Shown here piece after piece: positions 9,693-22,520 of a stretch of 64,000 bases of DNA. The translations under genes and the position numbers were made by a program. A model generated the notes under the pieces. The model was not told the DNA's origin and ran no database searches. It saw nothing but the letters and a program-made list of their open reading frames with translations. Numbering within the stretch: position 1 is the stretch's first letter; every line of letters starts with the position of its first letter. This DNA is from Diadophis punctatus similis (lineage: Eukaryota > Chordata > Lepidosauria > Squamata > Dipsadidae): NCBI GenBank assembly GCA_023053685.1, contig JALIGW010000003.1, positions 52,286,496-52,350,495 on the forward strand, in the 5' to 3' direction.

Positions 9693-11714
9693 TTTCAGAC
9701 TTGCACCAAATAGCGGGGTACTTTTTCTGTATCATTTTCAAAACATGCACAGTCTTAAAAGGTGATCAAGGATGAAGAAGGAACTACAAAAAAGTTTGAG
9801 AACTGGGAGAGAGTAAATAACAGCCAAAACTCACCTTTCAAGGTAAGGAGGTGATTAATTTGGAGAGGGACTGAGAAATTCCGTGATGATAAAGCCTTCA
9901 GTGAAAAATGAAAGAGGGAATGTAGACAGCCTCTCTTATGAGTAGCATGTTAAATGATGGAAATATGCTACAGTGGTTGCATGACATGTATGTTGCTATG
10001 CTGCACATGAAGGAACGATATAATGTCATAGATTACAGATACATGGATATATAGTACTTCTTAATTTCCATGAAGCAGGCAATGAAAACATCACCTGCTT
10101 GAAAATTATTTCCCTTAAACATGCACTTTGGAATAAAATATTTCTGTATAGGCTTCCTTTGGTAGTTAATGCCTATTTTCCAAAGAGATTTCATTGGGGG
10201 GGAAATAATATGAAGCAAAGGATTAAACCCTCCCTGCTCTATGTTATAGGGTCCAAAAATTGCCCACCTTCTGACTTGCTTTTATGTTGTAAGTTCTTAA
10301 AATAAAACTCTAGAAACCAACTCTTACCTAAACAAATTTGAAACATAAAACTTCAGTTAATATATATGAAATAATAGAGATGCCTATTGTGTGTGTGTGT
10401 GTGAAAATAGAATAAATTGATATAGGGATTGTGTTAAACACCATCTAGAAATCCATTTCTGCTTTTAGAACTAAAAGTCCTAATTTTCCATATACAGTTA
10501 ACATAATCTTTTTATTTGTATCAAGGTTTAGCTTCACATCAGTGGTAAGCAAGGCAAACAAGGTAGAAGGCATCACATTCTATAGTCTTTCTGCTTGTCG
10601 AGCATTACAAATGTCCATGAAAAGCAGAGGAATTTCTTAAGTCTGAATTGAAGAATTAGCTATTTGAGGCTGATGAAGGGCGGTGATGGAAAAGCTGTTA
10701 ATCACAGCAAGGCTCTCAAGCTTGTCCAATAATTGTAGGCTCTTTTTGAGTGTACACAATTAGGCTAAACTATAATAGGATGAAAAGACAATGAATAGCT
10801 CTAGATACAAAGTACAAGAACAATAGATGTGGACTGCATTTTTCCCAGCAACTATGGAATCTTGGAAAATATGGATCAAGTATGACAAAAAAGTCTTCAA
10901 TCCATTATTTTTGAAGTGCTGCAGGCACAAATGAATATCTAAATATTGGGTTGTAATCACTTCAGAAACACATCTTTTTCTGAAATAATAATAATAAAAA
11001 ATTAACTGTGGCCTTTCAGTGCTCAAGCCACTTTTACCTTTATATTCCTGTCAGATTTTGTTACATTTATTCTTCAGTATAAAAAAAGGGAGGACAGCTA
11101 TTTCACTGAAACTCCCTAATCTTAGACTGAATGCATTTTGATTGATTGTCTAACTGGGGGAAATGGAAAGTGCATGGCTAAAGGCTGATAAGAAACCTGT
11201 CAATCTCCTGAGTGAAACATTTATCTCCTGAATTTAGGCCCCATCAAGGAAGCCACAAGAAAACCTCCTTCAAAGCGCTGGTGCTAAACATCTTTCAGCT
11301 TCCAACAAGGAACAGTCTTGAAGCTGAAAGAAGCTTCAATCAGGATTTAAATACCGTGTCATACCTTTTTAGGGCCTAGAAAGCAACTGACCACCAGGTA
11401 TACAGGAGTAGGGCTTCTTTTTAAACAAGCAACAAAACGAAGGTTACGGTGCTGTATTTTGTATGGACTGTGTGCTTTTTAGATGCACAGGCTACAGTTG
11501 AAGAGTTCCTGTGTCATCAAAAACATTTTATGCCCTGCACAGGTAATAGAATTGTTTGAACCAGTTTTGCCGTTGCTTGCAGGCAGTTGGCAAAAGGAGA
11601 TACAGATTCTCAGTCACTTACCCAGTTTCCAAAAGTCTCTAGCTTTGTCTCCCTGCAGGGTACAAACAAACAGCTTTTTTCCCTGTGAAATAGCTAAGAT
11701 TTTGTGCAGAACAT
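9693..11714. other. Unassigned intergenic DNA
   Basis: A small (GT)n run lies at about 10388-10403. No exon, LINE protein or transposon terminus is recognised in the rest. Confidence 0.5.
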
Positions 11715-11860
11715 TTATCGTCGTCATCATCATCATTATCACATCTCTATCCCACCTTTTCCACAAAGAGCTGGAGGTAGATTATATGATACCGGAGTTT
11801 CCCTCTTTTTACCCTCATAACAATCCTGTGAAGTAGATTGGACTGAGACTGTCAATGTCA
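11715..11860 (-). repeat. L2/CORE-SINE-like fragment
   Basis: The segment has a (CAT)n-like lead, CTATCCCACCTTTTCCACAAAG, and ends near ACCCTCATAACAATCCTGTG. This is a pattern common to reptile L2/MIR-type tails read in reverse. Assignment is by resemblance only. Confidence 0.45.
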
Positions 11861-14800
11861 TGTCAGAGTAGGCATTTTCAGGTGAACCTCTCAGGTTATA
11901 ACACCACACGGGCAGGAGAATTGACCACTTTTCTTTAGCAAGTTATGCTGTGTCTTGGGGTTCTGCTAGGTTGATAGCAAGAAAGGATGATGAGCAAGCA
12001 TTTGTTACCTGCTCTGAAGGAAGGCCTGGTTATGAGAGTAATGTAGACCAATTATAGGTCAAACAATGTTGCTTGATCACTTGACCACTGCTTATGATTT
12101 AGTAATTAGAAGGTGAAGGTGAAAGAGAAAAGCTCTCTTGTGTATGGTAAGAATGGGGAGGAAGAGGGATTTTTAAATGGAATTCTTATCCCCTCTATTT
12201 AGTGACTGACTTTGTCCTGTTAGTAAAAGGGAAAGGGGCAATGTGAAATACTCATCCTGGATTATTTGAACATAAATTATGTTAGAAATTGGGAACATCT
12301 CTCACTCTTTTTCTCTTACTGAATTATATTACTCTAGAAAGAAAAAGAAAAATTCTGTAGATGGATCAGGAAGCTGGGCAGGTGCCAAGGATCAATCTGG
12401 GGGCAAAACTCTTATCTGGGGGCAAATCTTGGCATGGATTTGACTTGAATTAAAGATGGCTCTCTTTATATCCCTTTATCCACTCTGATTATGATGTGAA
12501 AACATTATACCTCTCTACTGCACGGTTTGATTAATACCTATTCTTCATGAGAATAAAATTCATTAATTGATTGCATTGTTAATGGGTGACACACTTCAAG
12601 ACAAAGTTACCATTAGCTCTCTTCTGGCTTCTGTGCCCCATTAATGATTAAGGTGCAGAGTAGGAGACTTATAAGTGGAGTTGGCATTAAAAGCCACTTA
12701 AAAAGAAAATTATCACTGCAGTATAAATAATGGTTTTAAAGACATATTAGATACTTCCCAAACAGTATGCTGGTTAATTGTCTGTAACCATAAATTATTA
12801 CAATTACTATTAACAATCATATAATGCTGAGAAGGATAACAGATGACTTTCCCTTTTGCAGTACAGATCATTCCCTTCCTCTTAAGACCATTTAATAACT
12901 TAAGTTTAAAATGAATGTGTACAGCCAGCAAACTGGACCTAAATGCTTTTTGTGCTGCCTAATCTAGAAATCTATGTCTCATTGGGTTGCTAATAAATAA
13001 TATGATTCAACTTCCCTTCTTTTACCTGACATTTGAGTCTAGAACTGAGGGGATTTTGAGGCTGATGGAATTGTTCCAAAGCATTTTTTTTAAATCCTGA
13101 TTTTGTTATGCTGGAATTAAAAGCATATCTCTCCAATTAGTACATGTAGTTAGAGGGGGAGGCTGCATTTGAGAACAGATAAAGAGGTACTGGTGTGGTA
13201 GAGGCTTCAATCAGAGGTATAGCTGACTCCCAGTTTGAAAAGGTCATTTCCTTATCTTGAAAACCCACCCACCCACACCCATAAACCTTTCTTCCAGTTT
13301 TAAATCCCCCCCCCTTTACAATACTGTACAACATATTTTTCTGTTACCACTGGAAACCTTCAGTGTTTTTGCCTCTCCTGAAAACCTGCGAGATATTTGC
13401 CTTTGCTTCTGTTAAAGTGTTCTTTAAAATGAGATTTAAAAAGACAAAACAGCCACGTGTTCTCCAAATTCCCTTATACTTTGAACAGATGTCTTTCCAC
13501 TTCTTGTTGCAGGTAGTGGCTAGATGCAAATGATGTGATTATACTACAATGGCCTTTCACAAGTAGGAAAGGTGACTTTGCGGGAGACAATCAGGATTGC
13601 TGTAAATATCTTTGAATATTTATGGAGTCACTAGTATAAAAACGGAATGAAAGATGAATGATTCAATCCATCAATCCATCAGTCAGGGGAAAAAGTAAAG
13701 CGACAGGCATAATTCCTTTCCATTCCACATTGTCTCCCATATTTTGCAATGGAATTTCAGATGTAGGCTAACAAGTAGAAAAATATAATATATCACAATA
13801 TTCCATAGCGTATTATTGCTCCTCTTTTCCAAATAGAGGGAGAGACATTTAATGAAAGAAAGAAATCTGCATGCAACTAAGCTGCTTTAATCCTGGGTTC
13901 AGCTGAGTTAATAAAACCTTTTACTTGTGAATTTAGTCCCTTCATTTCTTTTCAAACTGTGATTAAATCTGGATCTTGATAGGGAGAGATCACGTGGCAG
14001 AACTGGAAGCATTGGAACAAACTCCAATATTAAGCTGGCTTCCAAAAATGGATTATACTATTCACATTTGTTGCTGGTTGATAACCATAATTTTCTCCTT
14101 CAGATGCCTTGGAGAATTTAAAGCTTTTTATACTGAGAAGAGTGAAGATACTGCAAGTGTGAACACAAGAGTTGCTTGCTTAGTGCAATGAGCTCTGACT
14201 ATCTTAATGTGGCCTGGTTGTGTTCCAACAGATCACTTAGTGACCTTTGAAATAGGTCTCAAACATTCCTCTGAAAAACCTAATTGTTTTTGTTTTTGTT
14301 TTAAGAAGTAGGTCAGGCATAAAGTGGTTCAGTCAGAAAACAAGGCAACACTAAAACATTCTAAAGATATATGGAAGCACTGCACATAGCAATGGAAATC
14401 TGTGATTCGTAAGTTTTATCTGTGGGCCACCTTCCTCTGTCACAACAAGGGCATGTCTGATTTACATCAGATGGTTTCAACAGGTATTAAGAACACCATC
14501 TACAATTTAAATACATGAATCTAGGTGTGGCAGACCATACATATGAATCTGTCTGGCATGGATCTTAGGTCTTACTTCTATTTGTGCCCTGTTCAAATTA
14601 AGGTCATTACATAAAAGCCAGTGAAATGGATCATTACATGATAAAAGGGTATACAGTGTAATAAGAAAACTGCAAATAGCTCATAATCAACTAGGAGAGC
14701 AGTCCATACCTGGATATTTCATCAAGCAAACAGCTTTTTCAGGGGCTTCCAAGTATGATGGAACCTAGATTCCTTGCAAGGCTTTTTATACTGATGAAAG

Positions 14801-15229
14801 TAGGTTCCTAATGGCATAATGAATGTTTCAAAAGCCAATCTTTCCCCAGGTGGTAATGTACAACACAAATACTTTGAAACATAGCTGCCATCCATCTTAA
14901 TAGTCCATTGGTGGTTAGGATAGCTATAGTAGAGGCATGAATTATTTTTCATGCAAAGAGAAAAATGCAAAGTTAAAGAACACAGTTCCTTTTAAAGCCT
15001 CCGAAAGTAATCTTCTGTTTGTTTGAACATAACAAAAATAATTTATGCTTGCAGTTTGCTCATGAAGAAAAACAAGGTTTTGCTACTAATATTTCAAATT
15101 TTAATTTATACTGTTTTCATAGAATAAAATTACAGCTATAACGGGTACCTTACATTGTAGAGGATGTTGAAAATGGCTGTTAAAGTTAGATGATAGGATT
15201 GTTTTGTGGCAACACTTTTTAGGAAAGTC
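11861..15229. other. Unassigned intergenic DNA with a candidate conserved non-coding block
   Basis: No exon or mobile-element protein is seen. The part at about 12520-12850 is AT-rich, has clustered ATTA/TAAT cores (CATTAATTGATTGC, CCCATTAATGATTAAG) and no repeat signature, which is typical of developmental enhancers. That reading is an inference. Confidence 0.4.
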
Positions 15230-15660
15230 AAATGGCTCATTTTATAATGGTGCATTATCATTTTTTGTGACTTTAAATATATTAGGGTGTATATTGCTTT
15301 TATATGGCTTTTTTAATGGGATTTTAATTGTTGCTAATCTTTACTTGTTAATTTTGATATGGTTGGGCTGTGCCCTGGTAGGAACATGGTATAAACATAA
15401 TTTTATTTATTTATTTATTTATTCAACTTATTCAACCCTGGAGGTGACTTTAGGTGGCTTACAATCATTAAAAACCAATAAAAAGAATAAACAATAGCAT
15501 TACATTAGTTTAAAGTTGATGAAGATGAGGAGGAATGGAACAAGATGCACATGGGGAGGGCTGTCTTATCTAGTCTGTTAACCACCTCTAAAATTTATTT
15601 ATTTATTTATTATTAGGTTCTTCTATGCCGCCCTACTCCCTAATGATGCAGCCCCATTTG
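15230..15660. repeat. Back-to-back L2-like 3' tails
   Basis: A plus-oriented L2-type 3' untranslated stretch may end near 15400. A (TTTA)n run at 15403-15422 then begins a minus-oriented tail, recognisable from GGTGGCTTACAATC read in reverse. A second (ATTT)n tail with GCCGCCCTA lies at about 15593-15640. Only tails are present and no coding part survives. Confidence 0.5.
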
Positions 15661-16719
15661 GACCCCCGGCCAGTTGGCAGAACCAATTTTTTAGGTCCTT
15701 TCAGAAAGCCAAAAGGGTTGGTGCAGATCTCCCTTTGGGGGGCACAAAGAGCAAAGGGCAGGAGCCACAACAGAAAAGGCTCTTCTCCTGGACCCTGCCA
15801 GCTGAAATTCCTTGACCAATGGATCATATATACTGTAATTTTCGTTTTATTCAATGCTGAGCTCTTGCACTCCCTGTCTCATGCACATACCTCGTGGGAG
15901 ATTCCAAGGGCAGGAATTGGTTGTTATCTCAACAGCCAACAGCCATCAAGCAACCAAGCCTGAGAAATGTAAGGCAATGTGTCAATTAAACTATGTGAAA
16001 GACAGGAAAAAGAGGTGTATGGGTGGATTCAAAGTGTAGTCAAAGAAGGGACTGTGTTTTCCTGTTGACAATGGTTGTAAACAATTCATTGCTTTAGGTG
16101 GTTTCATTCAGATGCTTATCTAGCTGTGGTGTGTCAAATATTGGGTACCTTTGGCTAAGTTCAAGTCAGAGACCCTCCCAGCCTCTGAGACGCTTTCATT
16201 GGGATAAGTCCAAGTCAAAGCAAAAACATTCATAAGCTGCATACCAGATGGATTGCAGTGACAAAAAGTATAAAGGAGACATCAGTCAGAAAGCTAGGCA
16301 AGAATTTTATTGCTCCAAAATAACAGTAACAGGAAACTTCAGACTCCAGTGTGATATGACTGCCCTGTGCCACCCAGTGACTAAATGGTATAATGAAATT
16401 ATCCCAGACAATTTGCCTGAAGATTGCCTCCATTGTGCATCCCTCAGAGTTATTGGCATGAGGATTCTCCTTGAAATCAGGCCAATCCACTTGAGGAAGC
16501 AATTGTAATGAGGAAAAAACCCCACAATAGAATGGCAGTGAGAAGCACTAATAGAACTTTCTTCCTAACGTGCTAGCTTACGCAGAGAAGAATTGACTGA
16601 TCAGAGGGTGGGGGTTGGGGGGAGATATACATTTAATTGTGTTATCTTCTCTCCACATTTACATATTTGAATCAGTCTTACTTTCTCTGCACTGAGAGGG
16701 AATGGAACATCCCTATCTA
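15661..16719. other. Unassigned intergenic DNA
   Basis: No exon with flanking splice sites, LINE motif or DNA-transposon end was recognised before the CR1 copy begins. Confidence 0.45.
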
Positions 16720-19130
16720 ACTCTCTAACTACCCTGATATCAACTGGGAGACAAACTTTGCACCAAGTGGAAGATCAAACAGGTTCCTGACAAACCTAGC
16801 AGACAACTGTGTTTCCCAAAAAGTAGAGAAGGGAACAAGGGGATCAAACCATATTGGACTTAATTCTCACTAACAGAGATGAAATGATAGAGGGTGTTGA
16901 AGCTACAGGAACCTTGGGGTGCAGTGATCATGCAATATTGGAATTCAACATTATGCAAACGCAAGCAATAGGACAAAGTCAAACTAAAGTCTTGGACTTT
17001 AAGAGAGCTAATTTCAATAAACTTAGAGAGAGCTTGGGAAGGATTCCATGGATGAGAATTCTCAAGGGGAAAACAACTCAAGAAGCTTGGGAAATTTTGA
17101 AAAGTGAGATTATAAAAGCCCAATCTAGCACAATACCAACAAAGAAGAAAAACAACAGCTCTCAAAAGAAACCAGGATGGCTGCAAAAAGAACTCTCTGA
17201 CAAATTGAATGACAAAAAGGACAAGTATAAAAAGTGGAAAGAGGGGTACATAACTAAGGCAGAATATCAGCAAATAGCCCGAGCCTGTAAAGATGAAGTG
17301 AGGAAAGCTAAGGCTCACAATGAACAAAGGCTTGCGACAAAAGTAAAAAATAACAAAAAAAGATTCTTCCAACATATTAAAAACAAGAAAAAAATCAAGA
17401 AACAATTGGTCCATTGTTGGGAGAAGGTGACAAGCAACAGGGAGAAAGCAGAACTACTTAACTTATATTTTGCATCTGTCTTTACACAAAGGGAAAAAAC
17501 AGTCCAACCTATCAAAAACAGCACCACAGAAAACAGATTAGGAACAAAAGTTAAAATAGGGAAGAAAATGGTAAATGAGCACCTGTCTACCCTAGACGAG
17601 TTCAAATCACCAGGACCAGAACCCCAAGGTTCTGAAGGAACTGGCAGATGTGATCTCAGAACCACTGAACTATATATTTCAAAGATCCTGGAGCACCAGG
17701 GAACTACCAGAGGACTGGAAAAGAGCTGATGTAGTTCCCATATTCAAAAAAGGGAAAAAAATAGATCCAGGAAACTATAAACCCATCAGCCTGACCTCAA
17801 TACCAGGGAAGATTCTGGAAAAGATAATCAAGTAACGAATCAGTGAACACTTAGAAAGAAACAAAGTAATAACCAAAAGCCAACATGGATTTGTCAAAAA
17901 CAGATCATGCCAGACTAATCTTATTGCATTCTTTGACAAAGTGACAAAACTAGTGGACCAGTGGAATGCTGTCGATATAATTTACTTGGACTTCAGTAAG
18001 GCATTTGACAAAGTAGACCATAACTTGCTACTTGATAAAATAGAAAAATGTGGATTAGACAGCATCACCACCAGATGGATTCATAACTGGCTGACCAATT
18101 GCACTCAACATGTAGTCCTTAATGGAACTGCATCTACATGGAGGGAGGTATGCAGTGGGGTACCCCAGGGCTCTGTTTTAGGCCCAGTACTCTTCAACAT
18201 ATCCATCAATGATTTGGATGAGGGGATAGATGGGAAATCATCAAATTTGCAGACAACACCAAGCTAGCAGGAATAGCCAACACTCCAGAAGATAGGCTTA
18301 AGATACAGAAGGATCTTGGCAGACTTGAACATTGGGCGCTATCTAACAAAATGAAATTCAATGGTGAAAAAAGTAAGGTTCTACATTTAGGCAAGTAAAA
18401 CAAAATGCACAGGTACAGTATATATGGTACCTTGCTCAATAGTGGTGGACTGTGAGAGGGATCTTGGAGTCCTACTGGACAATCACTTCAATATGAGCCA
18501 GCAGTGTGCTGCAACTGCCAAAAAAGCCAACACAGTTCTAGGCTGCATAAACAGAGGGATAGAATCAAGATCACATGAAATGTTAATACTGCTTTATAAT
18601 GCCTTGGAAAGGCCACACTTGGAATACTGCATCCAATTTTGGTAACCACAATGTAAAAAAGATGTTGAAACTCTAGAAAGAGTGCAGAGAAGAGCAACAA
18701 AGATGATTAGGGGACTCGAGGATAAAACATATAAAGAATGGTTGCTGGAACTGGATATGTCTAGTCTTATGAAAAGAAGGACTAGGGGTGACATGATAGC
18801 AGTGTTCCGATATCTCAGGGGTTGCCACAAAGAAGAGGGAGTCAAACTATTCTCCAAAGCACCTGAGGGTAGAACAAGAAGCAATGGGTTGAAACTAATC
18901 AAGGAGAGAAGTAACTTAGAACTAAAGAGAAATTTCCTGACAGTTAGAACAATTAATCAATGGAACAACTTGCTTCAAGAAGTTGTAAATGCTCCAACAC
19001 TGGAAGTTTTTAAGAAGAGATTAGATAACCATTTGTCTGAAGTAGTGTAGGGTTTCCTGCCTAAGCAGGGGGTTGGACTAGAAGACCTCCAAGGTCCCTT
19101 CCAACTCTGTTATTCTATTCTTTTCAATTC
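16720..19130 (+). mobile_element. CR1 LINE, 5'-truncated copy
   Basis: The copy enters inside the ORF2 endonuclease region (reading as NYPDINWETNF near 16722). It runs through the reverse transcriptase and C-terminal region, and ends in a CR1-type 3' tail (GGTTGGACTAGAAGACC, CCTTCCAACTCTG) followed by short ATTCT-like repeats at about 19108-19125. ATTCT/AATAG-type tails are known from CR1 elements of advanced snakes, which supports the host assignment. The 5' truncation is the usual outcome of target-primed reverse transcription. It is not the same family as the minus-strand LINE at 22.3-26.9 kb. Confidence 0.92.
16722..19050 (+). pseudogene. CR1 ORF2 remnant (endonuclease end, reverse transcriptase, C-terminus)
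   Basis: The frame is broken into pieces at about 16854-17729, 17650-17835, 17941-18267, 18424-18645 and 18682-19050. Recognisable marks are LGCSDH (end of the endonuclease), the RT fingers with VVPIFKKGKK and NYKPISLTS, the palm [15 protein letters not shown], and [11 protein letters not shown]. The catalytic FADD box appears in a shifted frame as FADN near 18245, so the second metal-binding aspartate is lost. An in-frame TAA interrupts at about 17833. The copy cannot make active enzyme. Confidence 0.92.
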
Positions 19131-20085
19131 TATCCCTGCAGAAATTGTTAGTATTTTATTAAGAAAATTACCAGTCATATCTTTTGCTATAATGTAATGA
19201 TAAGGATGGTAGGAGCTCTCACTGTCATTTTGCGATGACAGTAGAGGAGAGGATTCACAACTAGGTTCAAGAAGCGGATGTTAGATATATGTGAGAAAAC
19301 ATTGCATTTTAAAGCATGTAGTGAGATTATGACTATTTTGTAACCAATAGAGTAATGTTATAAATATAGGTAAAGGTGTGACACTTGAAATCTAAAATAA
19401 ATCCACTATGGCTTATGATGAAGGCATCTCGTTTCACTTGAGTTCAAATCATTTACAGGTTTATATGGAAACTGAAGACTGAGTTGCAAGATAAAAAAAA
19501 GATCAGCATTGATTTCAGAATGGAGGGTGGGATCCCGGACAACAGACCAATTTGTAGGTCATATTAACTACTGGGAAGACAAGATATAGAAACTGGAAGT
19601 ACAGTATGTTTAAGAATCTTCATAAATACAGTATTTGGATCAAGAAAATTAAGCCACATGTAATTTAAAAAAAATCAGCTCCCATGTATTAGCTGTGTAC
19701 AAATAGTACAATTTGAAATACTGCAAATTGGGACTGAGCAAAAAAAGAAGATTGATGCAGTATCACTTTCCAAAAGTTTCATCCAATTTCTTCAATAATT
19801 GTAATGCCTTTGGTGTTTACTCTATCATCTGGAGCTGGTTATTTTGAAAAATCTATTGTCCATCTCCATCTCTTCTGATTGCCTGTGAAGCACCCTTAAG
19901 AATTAGACTGAATTCTCACTATGGGGAAAATGTTGTTTGCACATTTAATTTCTGAGAATCTTTTTTTTTTCCAAAGAAGTTTGAAGAATAACAACCAGGA
20001 TTCCAGGAGGGAGCTCTGATTAATCATAAGAACTGTGAAGAAGCAAATTATCAGGACTCTCAAATGCAATGCGATGCAATCCCCC
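19131..20085. other. Unassigned DNA between two CR1 pieces
   Basis: AT-rich with short A runs. No coding or repeat signature recognised. Confidence 0.5.
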
Positions 20086-20089
20086 GCTT

Positions 20090-20214
20090 CTTGTATTCTG
20101 GAAAAGAGCTGCTGTAGTTCCCATCTTTAAAAAAAGCAGGGGAGGAAATGGATCCAAGAAATTACAGACCTATCAGCCTTACATCAATACCTGGGAGGAT
20201 TGTGGAAAAGATCA
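20090..20214 (+). pseudogene. CR1 ORF2 fragment (RT fingers)
   Basis: About 120 bp read as WKRAAVVPIFKK followed, after a frame change, by DPRNYRPISLTSIPG. This matches the RT fingers of the CR1 copy at 17.7 kb. It is cut off abruptly where a CR1 ORF1 fragment begins, so ORF2 sequence lies upstream of ORF1 sequence. That order points to one CR1 piece joined to another. Confidence 0.8.
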
Positions 20215-20215
20215 A

Positions 20216-20760
20216 ATGCCACTGTGATAGAGAAAAACACACCCCAAACATCCGCAGGCAAAAAAAGGCGAGTGCTGGTGATAGGAGATTCAATCCTCAA
20301 GGGAACTGAACCTGCCGTCTGTAGACCAGACAATCAATCCAGAGAGGTATGCTGTCTCCCTGGAGCTAAAATCAAAGATGTAGCTGAGAAACTAACCAAA
20401 ATAATAAAACCCACAGACTACTACCCCCTTCTATTTACTCCACGTAGGAACAAATGACACAAAAAAGGACTTGAAAACAATATTGAGTGATTACGAGCAG
20501 CTAGGCAAGAAAGTCAAGGACTCAGGTGCACAAGTAGTTTTTTCATCTATACTACCAACGAGAGGACAACATCCAGTAAGAGAGCAAAGAATTCTAGAAG
20601 TGAACCACTGGCTAAAGGGTTGGTGTCGCCAAAAAAACTTTGGATTCCTGGACCATGGACTGTACTACCTCCAAGATGGGCTTCTGGCAAGGGACGGGTT
20701 ATACCTCACAAAGACTGGGAAGAATGTCTTCTGAAAATGACTGGCTCAATTTATCAGGAG
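20216..20760 (+). pseudogene. CR1 ORF1 fragment with SGNH-esterase domain
   Basis: The stretch encodes RRVLVIGDSILKG (block I, GDS serine), REVCCLPGAKI, HVGTND (block III, in a second frame after a 1-nt shift near 20440), GAQVVFSSILP, and FLDHGLYY then DGLYLT near the end. This is the lipase/esterase-like ORF1 known from CR1 LINEs. It is thought to act on lipid or membrane substrates during the retroelement life cycle. The final block normally has a catalytic histidine (DGxHL), but here the position reads tyrosine. The frameshift and lost histidine make it non-functional. The copy runs out just before the CT microsatellite. Confidence 0.88.
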
Positions 20761-20875
20761 GGCTTTAAACTAAAATTGAGCTGGGAGGGTGACCAATCTA
20801 TAGGATCTCCAGGACCTAACTCCAAGCAAGGACCCTTAGTAAGCAAGGCAAATAACAAACTAAAGAGGGATGAAA

Positions 20876-21082
<207 letters not shown>

Positions 21083-21089
21083 TGCACAG

Positions 21090-21749
21090 CAGGCTAACAA
21101 AGTCTCTAAGTGCCTGTGGAAAGCAAAGCTCGCTCCCTTTCCCCCTGAAATGATTCCAATGCACCAGGAGTCTCTCTCTCTCTCACCACACTTGTAATGG
21201 AAGGTGTGCTTGCTCTTTTTCCAGCAGTGGACACACACACACACACACTCCGAAGGCATGCCCAACTCTCAGCGCCGCAATTCCAAGAAAGAATTCCGAT
21301 ACAGTTCCAGACAGGATTCAGAAGTTTGGACTATCAGTCGCTGACCAACAGGAAGATGAATAGTTGTCTGCCATACCTATTCGTCTCTGCCCCTGCCTTT
21401 TATCCCTAGAGCTACGGTGGGCCTTAGCTAGCAGAGGTGGTTCTTCCGTCCTGAGGATTGGCCCATAGCTTTCCTCTGCTCTCCTCTTCTTTGTCTTCTG
21501 TGGCATCCGCACGTCAGGCACAGGACCCACCTGTTCCTTCCTTTCCTCATCAGCCACCTCCGGACCTGAGGGCTATTGACTCTCCATCTGGGGGTGATAG
21601 GTGGCCCAGGCTCTGCCTCTGTCTCTGACAGCTCCATTCCCTCTTCCCCCTCAGAGCTCTCAGATTGCCTTGATGCTGGCCCTGACTCCCACTCTGCCTC
21701 CTCATCTGATTCGGATGCTGGAGGGGCCAGTGGCCGACAGGCCACAACA
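21090..21749 (-). mobile_element. Putative solo LTR or unclassified repeat
   Basis: On the minus strand the segment begins TGTTGTGGCCTGTCGGCC at 21749, a plausible TG start. It carries an acidic, Ser/Glu-rich reading stretch (21428-21766) and continues toward the CT tract. The look is that of squamate Ty3/Gypsy LTRs, which often start TGTTGTG and are GAG-rich. I could not find a matching target duplication or a clear CA end, and no gag or pol lies nearby. Confidence 0.35.
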
Positions 21750-21754
21750 GTATG

Positions 21755-22295
21755 GCAGTAGTCCATCTTCTACTACTTTTCATACTTAACTCATACAATT
21801 TTTTTCTCTTCTTCCTACAATTTTTCTGCTTTCGTTTCTTTTATTCCCCCAACCCACACTTTTGTTCATGTCCTTCTTTTTCTTCAAGACCCACTCTTGA
21901 TACTACCCAAAAATGGATTGTCTCACATTGAGAACCTCTCTCTACCCTGTGTGTGCTTTATTTCAGTTATCTCAGCTTTTCATTAAAAATATCAAATCAA
22001 GTGTGCTTTTAGATTTACATCCATTCCTTTGCCACATATGCATATGAATAATGTATGAACATATTTGAATAGACCTTTTTTCTAAATAGATACTCACCAA
22101 ACAGGCACAGTTCTCATTCATTCTTCCACCTCTGAATTGCCCAGTCACTTTTTCTGTTCTCTCTTAGTTTTTTCTAGCCAGCCATTCATACCATCTAGCA
22201 AAATTATTTCCTGCTGCATCATATTGCTTCACAAGATTGCTCAATTTTCCCCAGAACCGATCTCTGGTTTCTCCATTATACCAAGCAGGTAGTAT
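21755..22295. other. Unassigned DNA
   Basis: Pyrimidine-rich, AT-rich sequence with no recognised element, before the tail of the minus-strand LINE. Confidence 0.5.
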
Positions 22296-22520
22296 ATGCA
22301 ATATATTGATATATTTATTTATTTTATTTATTTATGTATTTATGTATTTATTTATTTTGTCAAGTACGTATTTGGTAATATACATAAGTATAACATTATT
22401 TATATACATAAGTTGGGTACAAATAAAAGGGAACATTTGGACAGGGACGCTTATGCACGTCCCTTACTGACCTCTTAGGAATGGGGTGAGGTCAACAGTG
22501 GACAGTCTAAGGGTAAAGTT

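Noticed and set aside
9101..9750. Long Gly/Arg/Glu-rich open frames on the minus strand
   Set aside because: They are produced by the polypyrimidine tract and have no start context, family motif or splice support.
16860..17665. Hydrophobic minus-strand frames that look like membrane proteins
   Set aside because: They are antisense to the lysine-rich CR1 ORF2. AAA/AAG codons read as Phe/Leu in reverse.
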